From: Sphaerisporangium flaviroseum | GTDB lineage: Bacteria > Actinomycetota > Actinomycetes > Streptosporangiales > Streptosporangiaceae | Direction: 5' to 3' | NCBI RefSeq assembly: GCF_039537005.1 | Contig: NZ_BAAAZR010000001.1 | Span: 310,001 to 374,000, forward strand | Length of the DNA stretch: 64,000 nt | In this document: one piece after another, positions 1 to 8,272 of the stretch | How the letters are laid out: every line of letters starts with the position of its first letter | Position numbering within the stretch: the stretch's first letter is position 1 | Notes under the pieces: model-generated | What the model saw: the letters and a program-made list of their open reading frames with translations, nothing else | Told to the model about the DNA's origin: nothing | The model's database searches: none | Position numbers and translations under genes: made by a program

Positions 1-455
1 AGTGACGCATTTGTCACGCGAAAGCCGTCCGCAACCGCATACAACGGACACACTTCTGAAAACCGGTCGAATCAGATTAACGCCTAGTCGCGCGAAACGA
101 GCCTCGACTTAGGCTTTTGCCGTCAAAAGAAGTGAAAACCGGGTGAGTCCTGCTTGGGCGCTCGCGAATCGCACGGATCTGTCCGACTTATGGGGGTCCT
201 CGGCCGAGAGTACCTGGCCCGCCTGAGCAGCCGTTATAGCAAGATCAAGACGAGCATGTCAGCGGAAGTCGGGAAATATCGAACCGAAGACCACAACAAG
301 AGATTAAGCACATAGCAAAAGTAGAAGTTATTCGTTTGTCACGCGTCCAGCCCGGAAAAAAGACAACTGGGCAGACTCACTGAGTCACCACCACATTCAC
401 CCACAATCAGGGTGAGTGTCTCAAGCAACCCGAAGTCGTCCAAGGGGGATACGCA
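1..455. other. Leading stretch without a recognisable gene
   Basis: I see no credible coding sequence. The stretch is more AT-rich than most of the window. TTTGTCACGCG occurs twice (10-20 and 335-345), and GTGAC/GTCAC form an inverted pair at 2-17. These could be control sites for the gene at 456, but that is only a pattern observation. Confidence 0.5.
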
Positions 456-875
456 ATGCCCAAGGTCCAGAAATTTGTGGGCACGCTAGTCATCGGCGCC
501 GCACTCACCGGGGGCATGGTTGGCCTGGGGGCCGCGACCACGGCGACCAGCGCCAGCGCGACCAGCACCATCAACACCATCAGCACGTCGAACTCGGGCG
601 ACTACCGGGACTGGACCCGCCAACGGAACCGGAACCGGAACTGGAACCGGAACTGGAACCGGAACCGCTCGCTGGCCCGCAACTGGAACCACTCGCGCGC
701 CCGTAGCTGGGCGCGCAACTTCGCCCGTCACCTGAACCGCAGCCTCAGCCGTAGCACCAACCGCCAGGCACAGGCCATCAATATCCGACTCGTCTTCCCT
801 GGTTCGATTGGCGCGCCGGTGACGGCGTCCTCCACCACGACCGCACCGAGCGCATCATCCTCGTTGAGACACTGA
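456..875 (+). CDS. Secreted basic protein with Arg/Asn/Trp repeats
   Basis: This is a 139-residue protein of unknown family. Residues 1-36 form a Sec-type signal peptide (Lys near the N-terminus, a Gly/Ala-rich hydrophobic core, then Ala-Ser-Ala). Residues about 50-105 are extremely basic and low in complexity, beginning with RNRNWNRNWNRNRS and continuing with spaced Arg, Asn, Trp and Ser. The tail is Ser/Thr/Ala-rich. The start is supported by AAGGGGGA seven bases upstream. The composition suggests binding to a polyanion such as nucleic acid, teichoic acid or membrane, or an antimicrobial role; this is inference. A strong terminator follows at 884-944, so it is probably a single-gene unit. 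Confidence 0.7.
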   Translation: MPKVQKFVGTLVIGAALTGGMVGLGAATTATSASATSTINTISTSNSGDYRDWTRQRNRNRNWNRNWNRNRSLARNWNHSRARSWARNFARHLNRSLSRSTNRQAQAINIRLVFPGSIGAPVTASSTTTAPSASSSLRH

Positions 876-883
876 CGCCTGGA

Positions 884-944
884 GTGCCCGTGTTCCCCGA
901 GGCCGTGGTGTCCCCTGACACGGCCGCCGGGGGAACACGGGCAC
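884..944 (+). terminator. Long nested hairpin terminator
   Basis: A 15-bp perfect stem (884-898 pairing with 930-944) encloses a second 7-bp stem, GGCCGTG/CACGGCC. It sits just past the stop codon of the basic secreted protein and before the ArsR-type gene. No T-tract follows, which is usual in high-GC actinomycetes. Confidence 0.7.
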
Positions 945-1008
945 CCGGCAATGCCGATGTGTTCTCTCCGTGATCCAGGCAAACGTAATACCGCAGCAGG
1001 CCTAACCT

Positions 1009-1046
1009 CCGACAACTTACCAAGTCTTGACAAGTTATTCTGTCGG
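1009..1046 (+). promoter_or_regulatory. Palindromic operator and promoter of the ArsR-type regulator
   Basis: Several inverted repeats overlap just upstream of the ATG at 1062. They are an outer CCGACA (1009-1014) with TGTCGG (1041-1046), then ACTTaccAAGT (1015-1025) and CTTGaCAAG (1026-1034). TTGACA at 1027-1032 could be a -35 box, with GATGGT at 1050-1055 as a weak -10. That would start transcription about at the ATG, giving a leaderless mRNA. Autoregulation by the downstream protein is the natural inference. Confidence 0.5.
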
Positions 1047-1061
1047 TGCGATGGTGGTGAG

Positions 1062-1667
1062 ATGCTGGATGTGGCGGTGATCGAGGACCCGGCCGCGGCC
1101 GAGGTCTCGCTGGACCCGATACGGGCCCGGTTGCTGGCCGAGCTCGCCGTGCCCGGTTCCGCGACGACGCTGGCCGCCAAGGTCGGCCTGCCACGGCAGA
1201 AGGTCAACTACCATCTCAAGGCGCTGGAGCGTCACGGCCTGGTCGAGCTGATCGAGGAGCGCCGCAAGGGCAACGTCACCGAGCGCGTCATGCGCGCCAC
1301 CGCGGCGTCGTATGTGATCTCACCGGCCGCGCTGGCCGAGGTGCAGCCCGACCCCTCACGCGCCCCCGACCAGTTGTCGGCCCGCTGGCTGCTGGCGCTC
1401 GCCGCCCGGCTGGTGCGCGACGTGGGAACCCTGGTCACCGGCGCGGCCAAGGCGCGCCAGAAGGTGGCCACCTTCGCGATCGACGGCGAGATCCGGTTCG
1501 CCTCGGCCGCCGATCGTGCCGCCTTCGCCGAGGAACTGGCCGGCGCGGTAACCACCCTGGTCGGCAAGTACCACGACCAGACCGCCAAGGGCGGCCGCGA
1601 CCACCGCATCGTCGTCGCCGTCCACCCGAGCATCACCGGGGAACAGGGCGCGCGGCCCGCCGGCTGA
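1062..1667 (+). CDS. ArsR-type winged-helix transcriptional regulator
   Basis: A one-component DNA-binding regulator of about 201 residues. The N-terminal half is an ArsR-like winged helix: DPIRARLLAELAVPGSATTL, then a recognition helix around VGLPRQKVNYHLKALERHGLV, then a wing with EERRKGN. The C-terminal half (about 100-200) is a helical dimerisation or effector region. It has no clustered metal-binding Cys, so it is not a classical metal sensor. An ATG at 951 would extend the frame by 37 residues of non-conserved sequence; 1062 is preferred because the homology begins there and the palindromic operator ends just upstream. The ligand is unknown. Confidence 0.8.
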   Translation: MLDVAVIEDPAAAEVSLDPIRARLLAELAVPGSATTLAAKVGLPRQKVNYHLKALERHGLVELIEERRKGNVTERVMRATAASYVISPAALAEVQPDPSRAPDQLSARWLLALAARLVRDVGTLVTGAAKARQKVATFAIDGEIRFASAADRAAFAEELAGAVTTLVGKYHDQTAKGGRDHRIVVAVHPSITGEQGARPAG

Positions 1668-1715
1668 CGGCCACGGCCGCGGTACCCCCGCCTGCGATCT
1701 GTACCGGACGCGCGA

Positions 1716-1744
1716 GAGCCCGGTCGCGAGGCGCGACCGGGCTC
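1716..1744. terminator. Bidirectional terminator between convergent genes
   Basis: A 12-bp perfect stem (1716-1727 with 1733-1744) with a 5-base loop lies between the ends of the ArsR-type gene (+) and the NlpC/P60-like gene (-). It can serve both. Confidence 0.65.
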
Positions 1745-1753
1745 CCGGCTGGA

Positions 1754-2785
1754 TCAGCGGACGTTCAGGGGACGGTAGGCGAGGAAACCGGCCCCCGGGG
1801 ACAGGCCGTGGGTCAGGCGCCGGTGGTCGGTGCCGTAGCCGCGGCGCTGCTGGTAGGCCCAGTACGAGCGGTGCCGGGTGTCGGCCCACTTGTCGAATAT
1901 GATCACTTGCCGCGCGGCGGCAGGACCGGTGGCCCTGATGACCAGGTCCCCGGGCCGCAACTCGGAGATCGGGATCGGCCTGCTGTGGACGGCCGAGACC
2001 AGCCCTGTGGAAACGGGGCCCGGGGCGCCGAGCCGCAGCGCCATCGAGGCGTAGCCGGATCCGTCGGTGCGGTAGCCGCCGTACGTCTTGGTCTGGCTGT
2101 AGGGCACGCGCTGCGCGGTGCCCGGCTTCCAGGTCTTGGCGCGGGCGATGACCTGGGCCCGCGTCAGGCCTGAGGCGGGCCACAGGGCTGAGACGATCTT
2201 CCCCGCGTCTCCCGCCTGCGGTTGGTACCGCTCCGGGAACTTCGACACCTGCACGCGCTGGCAGACGTCGCCCACCGGCGCCGTACGCCAGGAACCGTCC
2301 GGGTACTTGCGGAGCATCTTGTCGAGGAAAGCGCCGGTCGCCCATGCCACGTCGAGCCGCTGGGCCGCGCTGCCCCAGGCGAGCCGCTGCTGGAACACGC
2401 CCAGGCTGTCGTGGTCCACCTCACGGTTGATGTTCCGCACGCCCGATTCGATGATGGCGGTGGTGATCGCGATGACCGCCGCCTCCCGGGGCAGCCCCCG
2501 GGAGCGGACCGTCCCGACCACCGTCCGGGCGCAGGAGACGCGGTAGCCGTCAATGTAACCGTGCATCTTCATCGTCAGCAGGGGGTCGAGCCGCGCGGCC
2601 AGTTCCTCGTCGGCCGCCGTCACCCCTCCCGACCCGCAGGGGGAGGTCGGCAGCGGGGCGGCGGAGGTCGCCGCCCCGGCGGAGGTGCCGGGGACGGTCA
2701 CCATCGTGGCCACCGCGAGGAGGAGGAACGCCCTCGCGATCCCGGCCGCCCGTGGCGGACCGGCGGTCGGACCTGACCGGCGCAC
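1754..2785 (-). CDS. Secreted transglycosylase-like protein with degenerate NlpC/P60 domain
   Basis: A 343-residue secreted protein with two domains. After a signal peptide (about 1-38) comes a lysozyme/transglycosylase-like region (about 95-200) with the pattern of actinomycete cell-wall hydrolases: RGLPREAAVIAITTAIIESG, with Glu near 114, then DHDSLGVFQQR. The C-terminal domain (about 210-343) is an NlpC/P60-like fold in which the catalytic Cys is Gly (RTDGSGYAS) and the His position is Gln (ARQVIIF). The GTG start overlaps the stop codon of the upstream gene (taGTG), so the two are translationally coupled. The first domain may still cut glycan, while the second probably only binds peptidoglycan. 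Confidence 0.75.
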   Translation of the reverse strand: MRRSGPTAGPPRAAGIARAFLLLAVATMVTVPGTSAGAATSAAPLPTSPCGSGGVTAADEELAARLDPLLTMKMHGYIDGYRVSCARTVVGTVRSRGLPREAAVIAITTAIIESGVRNINREVDHDSLGVFQQRLAWGSAAQRLDVAWATGAFLDKMLRKYPDGSWRTAPVGDVCQRVQVSKFPERYQPQAGDAGKIVSALWPASGLTRAQVIARAKTWKPGTAQRVPYSQTKTYGGYRTDGSGYASMALRLGAPGPVSTGLVSAVHSRPIPISELRPGDLVIRATGPAAARQVIIFDKWADTRHRSYWAYQQRRGYGTDHRRLTHGLSPGAGFLAYRPLNVR

Positions 2786-3864
2786 TAGCGGATCCTCAGC
2801 GGGCGGTAGGCGCGGAACTGGGTGCCGGTGGTCAGCCCGTGCTTCACGACGCGGTAGTCGGTGCCGTAACCGGCGCGCTGCTGGTAGGCCCAGTACGAGG
2901 TGTGCTTGGCGTCGGCCCACTTGTCGAAGATGACCACCGAACGCGCCGTGGCGCCACCCACCGGGTCGATGACCAGGTCGCCCTGCAGCAGTTCGGTCAT
3001 CTTGATGGGACGGCTGTTGGCGCTCGAGGCCAGAGCCGCCGTCACCGGTCCCGGCTTGGCGAGGCCCAGCGTCATGGAGACGTAGCCGGATCCGTCGGTG
3101 CGGTAGCCGCCCAACGTCTTGGTCTGGCTGTAGGGCACGCGCTGCGCGGTGGCCGGCTTCCAGGTCTTGGCCCGGGCGATCACCTGGGCGCGGGTGACCG
3201 TGGGAGCGGGCACCGGGGCGTCCTCACGGATGTTGAGCGCCCGGTACGGCTTGTACTCGGTCTTGGCCGCCAGGCCGTAGGTCCGTGTCCGGTAGTCGGT
3301 CCCGTACCCGCCGCGCTGCTCGTAGGCCCAGTACGAGGTGTGCTTGGCGTTGGCCCACTTCTCGAAGATGACGACGTGCCTGGTCGTGTTCGTGCCGATG
3401 GCGTCGATGATCAGGTCACCCTTGCGCAGTTCGGAGATCTTGATGCGCTTGGAGTAGGTGCTCTTGGCCAGCCCGACGGTGATCGGCCCCGGCTTGGCGA
3501 GCCCGAGCGCCATGGACACGTAGCCCGAGCAGTCGGTGCGGTAGCCGCCGCGCGTCTTGGTCTGGCTGTACGGCACCCGCTGCGCGGTGTGCGGGTGCCA
3601 GGTCTTGGCCCGGGCGATCATCTGCGAGCGGGTGATCGGCGCCGCGGCCGCCAGCAGTTGCGGCGTGCCTTCCGGCGCCGCGGTCGGAGTGGGGGTGGGG
3701 GTGGGGACGGGGGTCGCGGTGGGAGTCGGGGTCGGGGTGGGCGCCGTGAGGGAAAGGGTCATCGCTTGCGCGGACGCCGCGGGCGCCAGGACACTCCCGC
3801 ATGCGACCGCTGCGATGAGCGCCAGACTTCTTGCCGTGATCCAGGAGGTTCGGTCCGAGGGCAT
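2785..3864 (-). CDS. Secreted protein with tandem NlpC/P60-like domains, one active-type and one dead
   Basis: A 359-residue exported protein. The signal peptide is residues 1-33, followed by a Pro/Thr linker (PTPTPT repeats) that likely spans the wall. Domain 1 (about 85-215) keeps the NlpC/P60 catalytic pair: Cys112 in RTDCSGYVS and His163 in RHVVIFEKW. Domain 2 (about 222-359) has Gly at the Cys (RTDGSGYVS) and Ser at the His (ARSVVIF). Known family members cleave peptidoglycan stem peptides; here only domain 1 could. The ATG at 3864 follows AGGAGAG at good spacing. The first gene of a two-gene operon. Confidence 0.8.
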   Translation of the reverse strand: MPSDRTSWITARSLALIAAVACGSVLAPAASAQAMTLSLTAPTPTPTPTATPVPTPTPTPTAAPEGTPQLLAAAAPITRSQMIARAKTWHPHTAQRVPYSQTKTRGGYRTDCSGYVSMALGLAKPGPITVGLAKSTYSKRIKISELRKGDLIIDAIGTNTTRHVVIFEKWANAKHTSYWAYEQRGGYGTDYRTRTYGLAAKTEYKPYRALNIREDAPVPAPTVTRAQVIARAKTWKPATAQRVPYSQTKTLGGYRTDGSGYVSMTLGLAKPGPVTAALASSANSRPIKMTELLQGDLVIDPVGGATARSVVIFDKWADAKHTSYWAYQQRAGYGTDYRVVKHGLTTGTQFRAYRPLRIR

Positions 3865-3925
3865 GTGCTCTCCTATTGTTCCTGCCGTTGATCGTTCGGT
3901 TTGGCCGGCCGGGCACACACGCTGA

Positions 3926-3938
3926 CAGGAAATTCCTG
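3926..3938. promoter_or_regulatory. 13-bp palindrome in a divergent promoter region
   Basis: CAGGAAATTCCTG is a perfect palindrome in the 136-bp gap between the secreted NlpC/P60 operon (-) and the HTH/membrane gene (+). The HTH domain of that membrane protein is an obvious candidate to bind it, which is inference. Confidence 0.4.
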
Positions 3939-4000
3939 AAACACATCGTGAAATTGGTGAAGTTGGGACAATAGCTCCCAAGGTGTCGACATGACCTGCG

Positions 4001-5134
4001 ATGACTCAGGCCCCTGAGACAAGGTTGGGACGAACCACCGTGGTGAATGGAATCGGGAACACGAGCCGGAGCCGACGGCAGCGACCGCTGTCCGATGACC
4101 TGCCCGAGCCGACCCGCGTTCTCCTGCAGGAGCTGAGAGCCCTGAAGGAACGAGCCGGGTTCGACCTACGCGCGCTGGAGCAGGCGACACACGCCAGCCG
4201 ATCGTCCTGGGGGCGATGGCTCGCGGGAGAGACATGGATTCCCCTGGACGCGGTGGAAGGGCTCGCCCGGCTGTGCCGGGCGGACCAGAACCGCTTCCGT
4301 GAGCTGTGGGAGGCGGCCGAACAAGCCCGGCGCGCGGCGGGGGTCGCGGAGACGGGTGAGCGGATCCGGGAGGAATCAACGGAGGTCGCGGAGACGGGTG
4401 AGCGGATCCGGCAGGAGGCGGCAGGGGGCCGGGCGGGTGAGCGGATCCAGGAGGAAACCATGGAAGAGCTTCCCGGTCACACCGCGCCACGCGGGCCGAC
4501 GGGCCGCCTGCGACGGCGCGTCCTCATCGGAGCGGCGCTGGGCCTGTCCGTCGGCGTCGGCATGGTCGCCGGCGCCGTGCTCGGAGGATCGGCGCTCGGA
4601 AGCCGGGCGGGTGGCGACACCCGGACCGCCGGCCCCACGCTGCAAAGCGGGGCCGGTGGTGCCACCAGACCGGTGAGGCCGGTGGCGACCATCGACCGGG
4701 CCACGGTGATCGCCCGGGCCAGGAGCTGGCGCCCCACCACCGCACAACGCGTGCCGTACAGCCAGTTCAAGTCGCACGCCGGTTATCGGACCGATGGGTC
4801 CGGCTACGCCTCCATGGCGCTCGGGCTCGCGAAACCGGGCCCCAACACGATCAGCCTGGCCTCACCGGACTACAGCCGCCGCGTCAAGATGACCGAACTG
4901 CTCCAGGGCGACCTGGTCATCGACCCACTGGGCGGCAACACCGCCCGAGCGGTGGTCATCTTCGACAAGTGGGCCGACGCCGGGCGCACTTCGTACTGGG
5001 CCTACCAGCAGCGCGCCGGCTACGGCACCGACCACCGCGTCGTGAAGCACGGGCTCAAGCCGGGTGACCAGTTCCGGGCCTACCGGCCGATCAACATCCG
5101 CGGCCCGGCCCAGATCACTCCCGCCCCGAGGTGA
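4001..5134 (+). CDS. HTH-transmembrane protein with extracytoplasmic degenerate NlpC/P60 domain
   Basis: A 377-residue protein of unusual architecture. Residues about 30-110 form an actinomycete XRE-like helix-turn-helix (LLQELRALKERAGFDLRALE, WGRWLAGETW, FRELWEAAEQ). Then come three imperfect 13-14 residue repeats (GERIREE type, about 115-150), one membrane span (about 172-195), and a C-terminal NlpC/P60-like domain (about 230-370). That domain closely matches the two secreted neighbours but has Gly for Cys (RTDGSGYAS) and Ala for His (ARAVVIF). Topology predicts DNA binding inside and wall sensing outside. GTG codons slightly downstream are alternative starts. Confidence 0.75.
   Translation: MTQAPETRLGRTTVVNGIGNTSRSRRQRPLSDDLPEPTRVLLQELRALKERAGFDLRALEQATHASRSSWGRWLAGETWIPLDAVEGLARLCRADQNRFRELWEAAEQARRAAGVAETGERIREESTEVAETGERIRQEAAGGRAGERIQEETMEELPGHTAPRGPTGRLRRRVLIGAALGLSVGVGMVAGAVLGGSALGSRAGGDTRTAGPTLQSGAGGATRPVRPVATIDRATVIARARSWRPTTAQRVPYSQFKSHAGYRTDGSGYASMALGLAKPGPNTISLASPDYSRRVKMTELLQGDLVIDPLGGNTARAVVIFDKWADAGRTSYWAYQQRAGYGTDHRVVKHGLKPGDQFRAYRPINIRGPAQITPAPR
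4343..4458 (+). repeat. Three imperfect 39-42 bp tandem repeats inside the HTH-membrane gene
   Basis: GGTGAGCGGATCC recurs with periods of 42 and 39 bp and encodes the GERIREE-type linker repeats between the HTH domain and the membrane span. Copy number could vary between strains. Confidence 0.7.
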
Positions 5135-5192
5135 CCCGCGCCACGTCGCGGGCGCCCTCATCGCGGTGTCGCCTCGTGCGGTGGCAGGGCGG

Positions 5193-6044
5193 TCAGAAGA
5201 GGGTCAGCGGCTCGGTCGGCATGGGCTCGGGGAGCGGATCGATCTCGGGCACCAGGGCCCGCACCTCCTCGTGGAAACGACGGGCGAGCATCAGCGCATC
5301 GGCGTTGTCGGGGGTGTGGATGAACACCGTCGGCGAGCGGCCTTCGCGCAGCCATTCGGTGACCGTGCCGATCCATGGCCGCCAGCCCTCGATGGTGCGG
5401 GCCGTGTCGTCCCTGCCGAGGTAGCGGACGATCGGATGGCCGGTGAGAGCGGACGACCGGCGCGGCAGGCGCGGCTTCCTCGTCCACGCGTCTCGTTCGT
5501 CGTCGCTGGTCGGAGGGCTCTGGAAGAAGGCGGTGGTGTCGAAGGGGATCCATTCGGCGTCGACGCCGGCGAGCGCCGTCTCGAGAAGCCGTTCGGCTCG
5601 CGCGTCGTCGAAGAACGCGCGGTGGCGGACCTCGACGGCGTACCTGTACGAGCGGGGGAGCCGGCGAAGGAATCCCGCCAGGGCGCCGACGTCGCCTGGA
5701 GCGAATGATCCAGGCAGTTGGACCCAGAGGGCGTGGGCTCGCGGTCCGAGTGGCTCGATCGCCTCCAGGAACGATCGGAGCTCCTCGTCGACTCCGGTGA
5801 GGCGGCGCTCGTGCGTGATCGTCTTGGGCAGCTTGGCCACGAAGCGGAAGTCGGGGGTGGTCTGCCGCGCCCACGACTCCACCGTGCCTCTCGGCGGGGT
5901 CGCGTAGAAGGTCGTGTTGCCCTCCACCGCGTTGCACCAGGTCGCGTAGGACCGCAGGCGCTCCTCGGGAGGGAGGGGGTGAGGCAGGAAACGCCGCTGC
6001 CATGGTGTGTGAGCCCACATCGCGCATCCCACGTGAAGCCGCAT
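5193..6044 (-). CDS. DUF72 (YecE-like) family protein
   Basis: A 283-residue cytoplasmic TIM-barrel protein of the DUF72 family, biochemical function unknown. Family hallmarks are the N-terminal LHVGCAMWAH, the VEGNTTFYA segment, DFRFVAKLPKTITHE, YAVEVRHRAFF and VFIHTPDNADA near the end. ATG at 6044 is chosen; the longer in-frame start at 6062 is only a TTG. It is divergent from the MarR gene and the 105-bp gap must hold both promoters. No operon partner on its own strand. Confidence 0.85.
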   Translation of the reverse strand: MRLHVGCAMWAHTPWQRRFLPHPLPPEERLRSYATWCNAVEGNTTFYATPPRGTVESWARQTTPDFRFVAKLPKTITHERRLTGVDEELRSFLEAIEPLGPRAHALWVQLPGSFAPGDVGALAGFLRRLPRSYRYAVEVRHRAFFDDARAERLLETALAGVDAEWIPFDTTAFFQSPPTSDDERDAWTRKPRLPRRSSALTGHPIVRYLGRDDTARTIEGWRPWIGTVTEWLREGRSPTVFIHTPDNADALMLARRFHEEVRALVPEIDPLPEPMPTEPLTLF

Positions 6045-6127
6045 GGCCTCGACGCTATCCAACGACCGGCAGGCTCAAAAGCCGAACGCAGCCGGGAAGT
6101 GCTGCTGCTAATAGATAATCCAGAATG

Positions 6128-6142
6128 GGATAGTTGTTATCC
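6128..6142 (+). promoter_or_regulatory. Probable MarR operator
   Basis: GGATA (6128-6132) and TATCC (6138-6142) form an inverted repeat just upstream of the marR ATG at 6150. TATCCT can double as a -10 box, suggesting a leaderless transcript. The half-site GATAGTT (6129-6135) recurs inverted at 6663-6669 in front of the pump gene, consistent with MarR controlling both. Confidence 0.5.
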
Positions 6143-6149
6143 TAGGGAT

Positions 6150-6632
6150 ATGACCGCCATGGCGCCCGCCCGCACAGAACCGGACCTGTCGTTCCTGCTG
6201 GACCACACCAGCCACGTGCTGAGAACCCAGATGGCGGCGGCGCTCGCCGAGATCGGGCTGACGGCACGCATGCACTGCGTGCTGGTTCACGCTTTGGAGG
6301 AGGAGCGCACACAGATCCAGCTCGCCGAGATCGGCGACATGGACAAGACCACGATGGTGGTCACCGTCGACGCCCTGGAGAAGGCGGGCCTCGCCGAGCG
6401 TCGTCCGTCCACCACGGACCGGCGGGCCCGGATCATCGCGGTCACCGAGAAGGGCGCGGAGATCGCGAGGCAGAGCCAGGAGATCGTCGACGGCGTGCAC
6501 AAGGCGGCCCTCGGTTCACTGCCCGCAGCTGAGGCCGAAGTGCTGCTGCGGGCCATGAACCGCCTGGTGAAAGGACACCTGGCCACCCCGGCCGAGGCGC
6601 CGCAAGCGGTCCGCCGGGCACGGCAGCACTGA
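6150..6632 (+). CDS. MarR family transcriptional regulator
   Basis: A 160-residue dimeric winged-helix repressor. The core includes MHCVLVHALEEERTQIQLAE, the recognition region DMDKTTMVVTVDALEKAGLA, and the wing ERRPSTTDRRARIIAVTEKG, all textbook MarR. It lies 77 bp upstream of, and in the same direction as, an MFS multidrug pump, the usual arrangement in which MarR senses a toxic small molecule and derepresses the exporter. The operator candidate overlaps its promoter. Confidence 0.9.
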   Translation: MTAMAPARTEPDLSFLLDHTSHVLRTQMAAALAEIGLTARMHCVLVHALEEERTQIQLAEIGDMDKTTMVVTVDALEKAGLAERRPSTTDRRARIIAVTEKGAEIARQSQEIVDGVHKAALGSLPAAEAEVLLRAMNRLVKGHLATPAEAPQAVRRARQH

Positions 6633-6652
6633 AATAGATCTGAAGAGGATCG

Positions 6653-6669
6653 TCTGTTACAGAACTATC
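6653..6669 (+). promoter_or_regulatory. Candidate control site of the MFS pump gene
   Basis: TCTGTTACAGA (6653-6663) is an 11-bp palindrome, overlapping an inverted copy of the MarR half-site (AACTATC, 6663-6669). It lies in the short gap between marR and the pump. Confidence 0.4.
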
Positions 6670-6709
6670 TGCTACGGTCATTCCTGTTCCCTTCGAACAG
6701 GAGACGACC

Positions 6710-8272
6710 GTGTCGCACACCGCACCTCCCCCCACCGGCACGTCCCGGTCACGCTGGACGGCGCTCGCCGTGCTGTCCGCCGCGATGCTCATGACGATCC
6801 TGGACGGCAGCATCGTGACCGTGGCGATGCCGGCCATCCAACAGGACCTGGGCTTCTCGCCGGCCGGGCTCAGCTGGACCGTCAACGCGTACCTCATCGC
6901 CTTCGGCGGATTACTCCTCCTGGCCGGCCGGCTGGGCGACCTCATCGGCCGTAAAGCCATGTTCCTGGCCGGGAACGCGGTCTTCACCGCCGCGTCGCTG
7001 CTGGCCGGAGCCGCCACCGGGCCCGGCATGCTGATCGCGGCCCGGTTCCTGCAGGGCATCGGCAGCGCCATGGCCTCCGCGGTCGTGCTGGGCATCCTGG
7101 TGACGTTGTTCACCGAACCCAGGGACCGCGCGAAGGCGATCGGCGTCTTCAGCTTCACCGGCGCCGCCGGTGCCTCGATCGGCCAGGTGCTGGGCGGAGT
7201 CCTCACCGATGCGCTCAACTGGCACTGGATCTTCTTCATCAACCTGCCCATCGGGCTGGCGACGATCGCGCTGGCGATCAGGGTGCTGCCGGGCGAACGC
7301 GGGGCCGGGCTCGCCGCCGGGGCCGACGTCATCGGCGCCGTGCTGGTCACCGGCGGGCTGATGCTGGGCATCTACACCGTTGTCAAGATCGAGCAGTACG
7401 GCTGGCTCGGCCCACACACACTCGGCCTCGGCGCGGTCTCGCTTGTCCTGCTGGCCGCGTTCGTCGCCCGTCAGGCGACCGCCAGGACCCCGTTGATGCC
7501 ACTGCGGATCTTCCGCTCGCGCAACGTCTCCGGCGCCAACCTGGTCCAGATGCTGACGCTGTCGGCCATGTTCGCCTTCCAGATCATCGTCGCGCTCTAC
7601 ATGCAGAAGGTCCTCGGTTACGGCGCGCTCGACACCGGCCTCGCGATGCTTCCCGCGGCGGTGGCCATCGGCGGCGTGTCCCTGTTCGTCTCCGCCCGGC
7701 TCAACACCCGCTTCGGCGCGCGTGCCGTCCTGCTGGCGGGCCTGGTGCTCCTGCTCGGGGCGATGGGCCGGCTCACCCGCGTCCCGGTGGACGCCGACTA
7801 CGTCACCGACCTGCTCCCGGTGATGCTGCTGATCGCGGGCGGCGGGTTGGTGCTCCCGGCGCTGACCACGCTCGGCATGTCCGGGGCCAAGGCCGACGAC
7901 GCGGGCCTGGCGTCCGGGCTCTTCAACACCACCCAGCAGATCGGCATGGCCGTCGGCGTCGCGGTGCTGTCCACACTGGCCGCCTCGCGTACCGAGGAGT
8001 TGCTGTCCGCCGGGGAGAGCCAGGCGGCCGCGCTGACCGGCGGCTACCACCTGGCCTTCGGTGTCGCCGCCGCCCTGCTCCTGGCCGCCTTCGCCGTCGC
8101 GCTCATCGTGCTGCGGCAGCCCGGAACGGATACCCCGGTGCAGGACGCGGCCCCCGCCGAGCCGGCCGTCCAGCGGCCGGCCGGGCGTTTACCGCGCCCA
8201 TCACATCCGGACATCAGTCACGACCGGGATCGCCTCTCTGCCACGTCTCGAACTGGATGGCCGGCTCGCTGA
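6710..8272 (+). CDS. MFS multidrug efflux transporter (DHA2/EmrB-QacA type)
   Basis: A 520-residue proton-coupled exporter with about 14 membrane helices. DHA2 motifs are visible: LDGSIVTVAMPAIQQDLGFS in helix 1, GRLGDLIGRKAMFL (motif A) after helix 2, RFLQGIGSAMASA, and GGVLTDALNWHWIFFINLP (motif C region). The GTG start at 6710 has AGGAG upstream. The substrate is unknown and probably an amphiphilic drug or endogenous metabolite sensed by the preceding MarR. Its last 59 bp overlap the convergent zinc-ribbon gene. Confidence 0.88.
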   Translation: MSHTAPPPTGTSRSRWTALAVLSAAMLMTILDGSIVTVAMPAIQQDLGFSPAGLSWTVNAYLIAFGGLLLLAGRLGDLIGRKAMFLAGNAVFTAASLLAGAATGPGMLIAARFLQGIGSAMASAVVLGILVTLFTEPRDRAKAIGVFSFTGAAGASIGQVLGGVLTDALNWHWIFFINLPIGLATIALAIRVLPGERGAGLAAGADVIGAVLVTGGLMLGIYTVVKIEQYGWLGPHTLGLGAVSLVLLAAFVARQATARTPLMPLRIFRSRNVSGANLVQMLTLSAMFAFQIIVALYMQKVLGYGALDTGLAMLPAAVAIGGVSLFVSARLNTRFGARAVLLAGLVLLLGAMGRLTRVPVDADYVTDLLPVMLLIAGGGLVLPALTTLGMSGAKADDAGLASGLFNTTQQIGMAVGVAVLSTLAASRTEELLSAGESQAAALTGGYHLAFGVAAALLLAAFAVALIVLRQPGTDTPVQDAAPAEPAVQRPAGRLPRPSHPDISHDRDRLSATSRTGWPAR

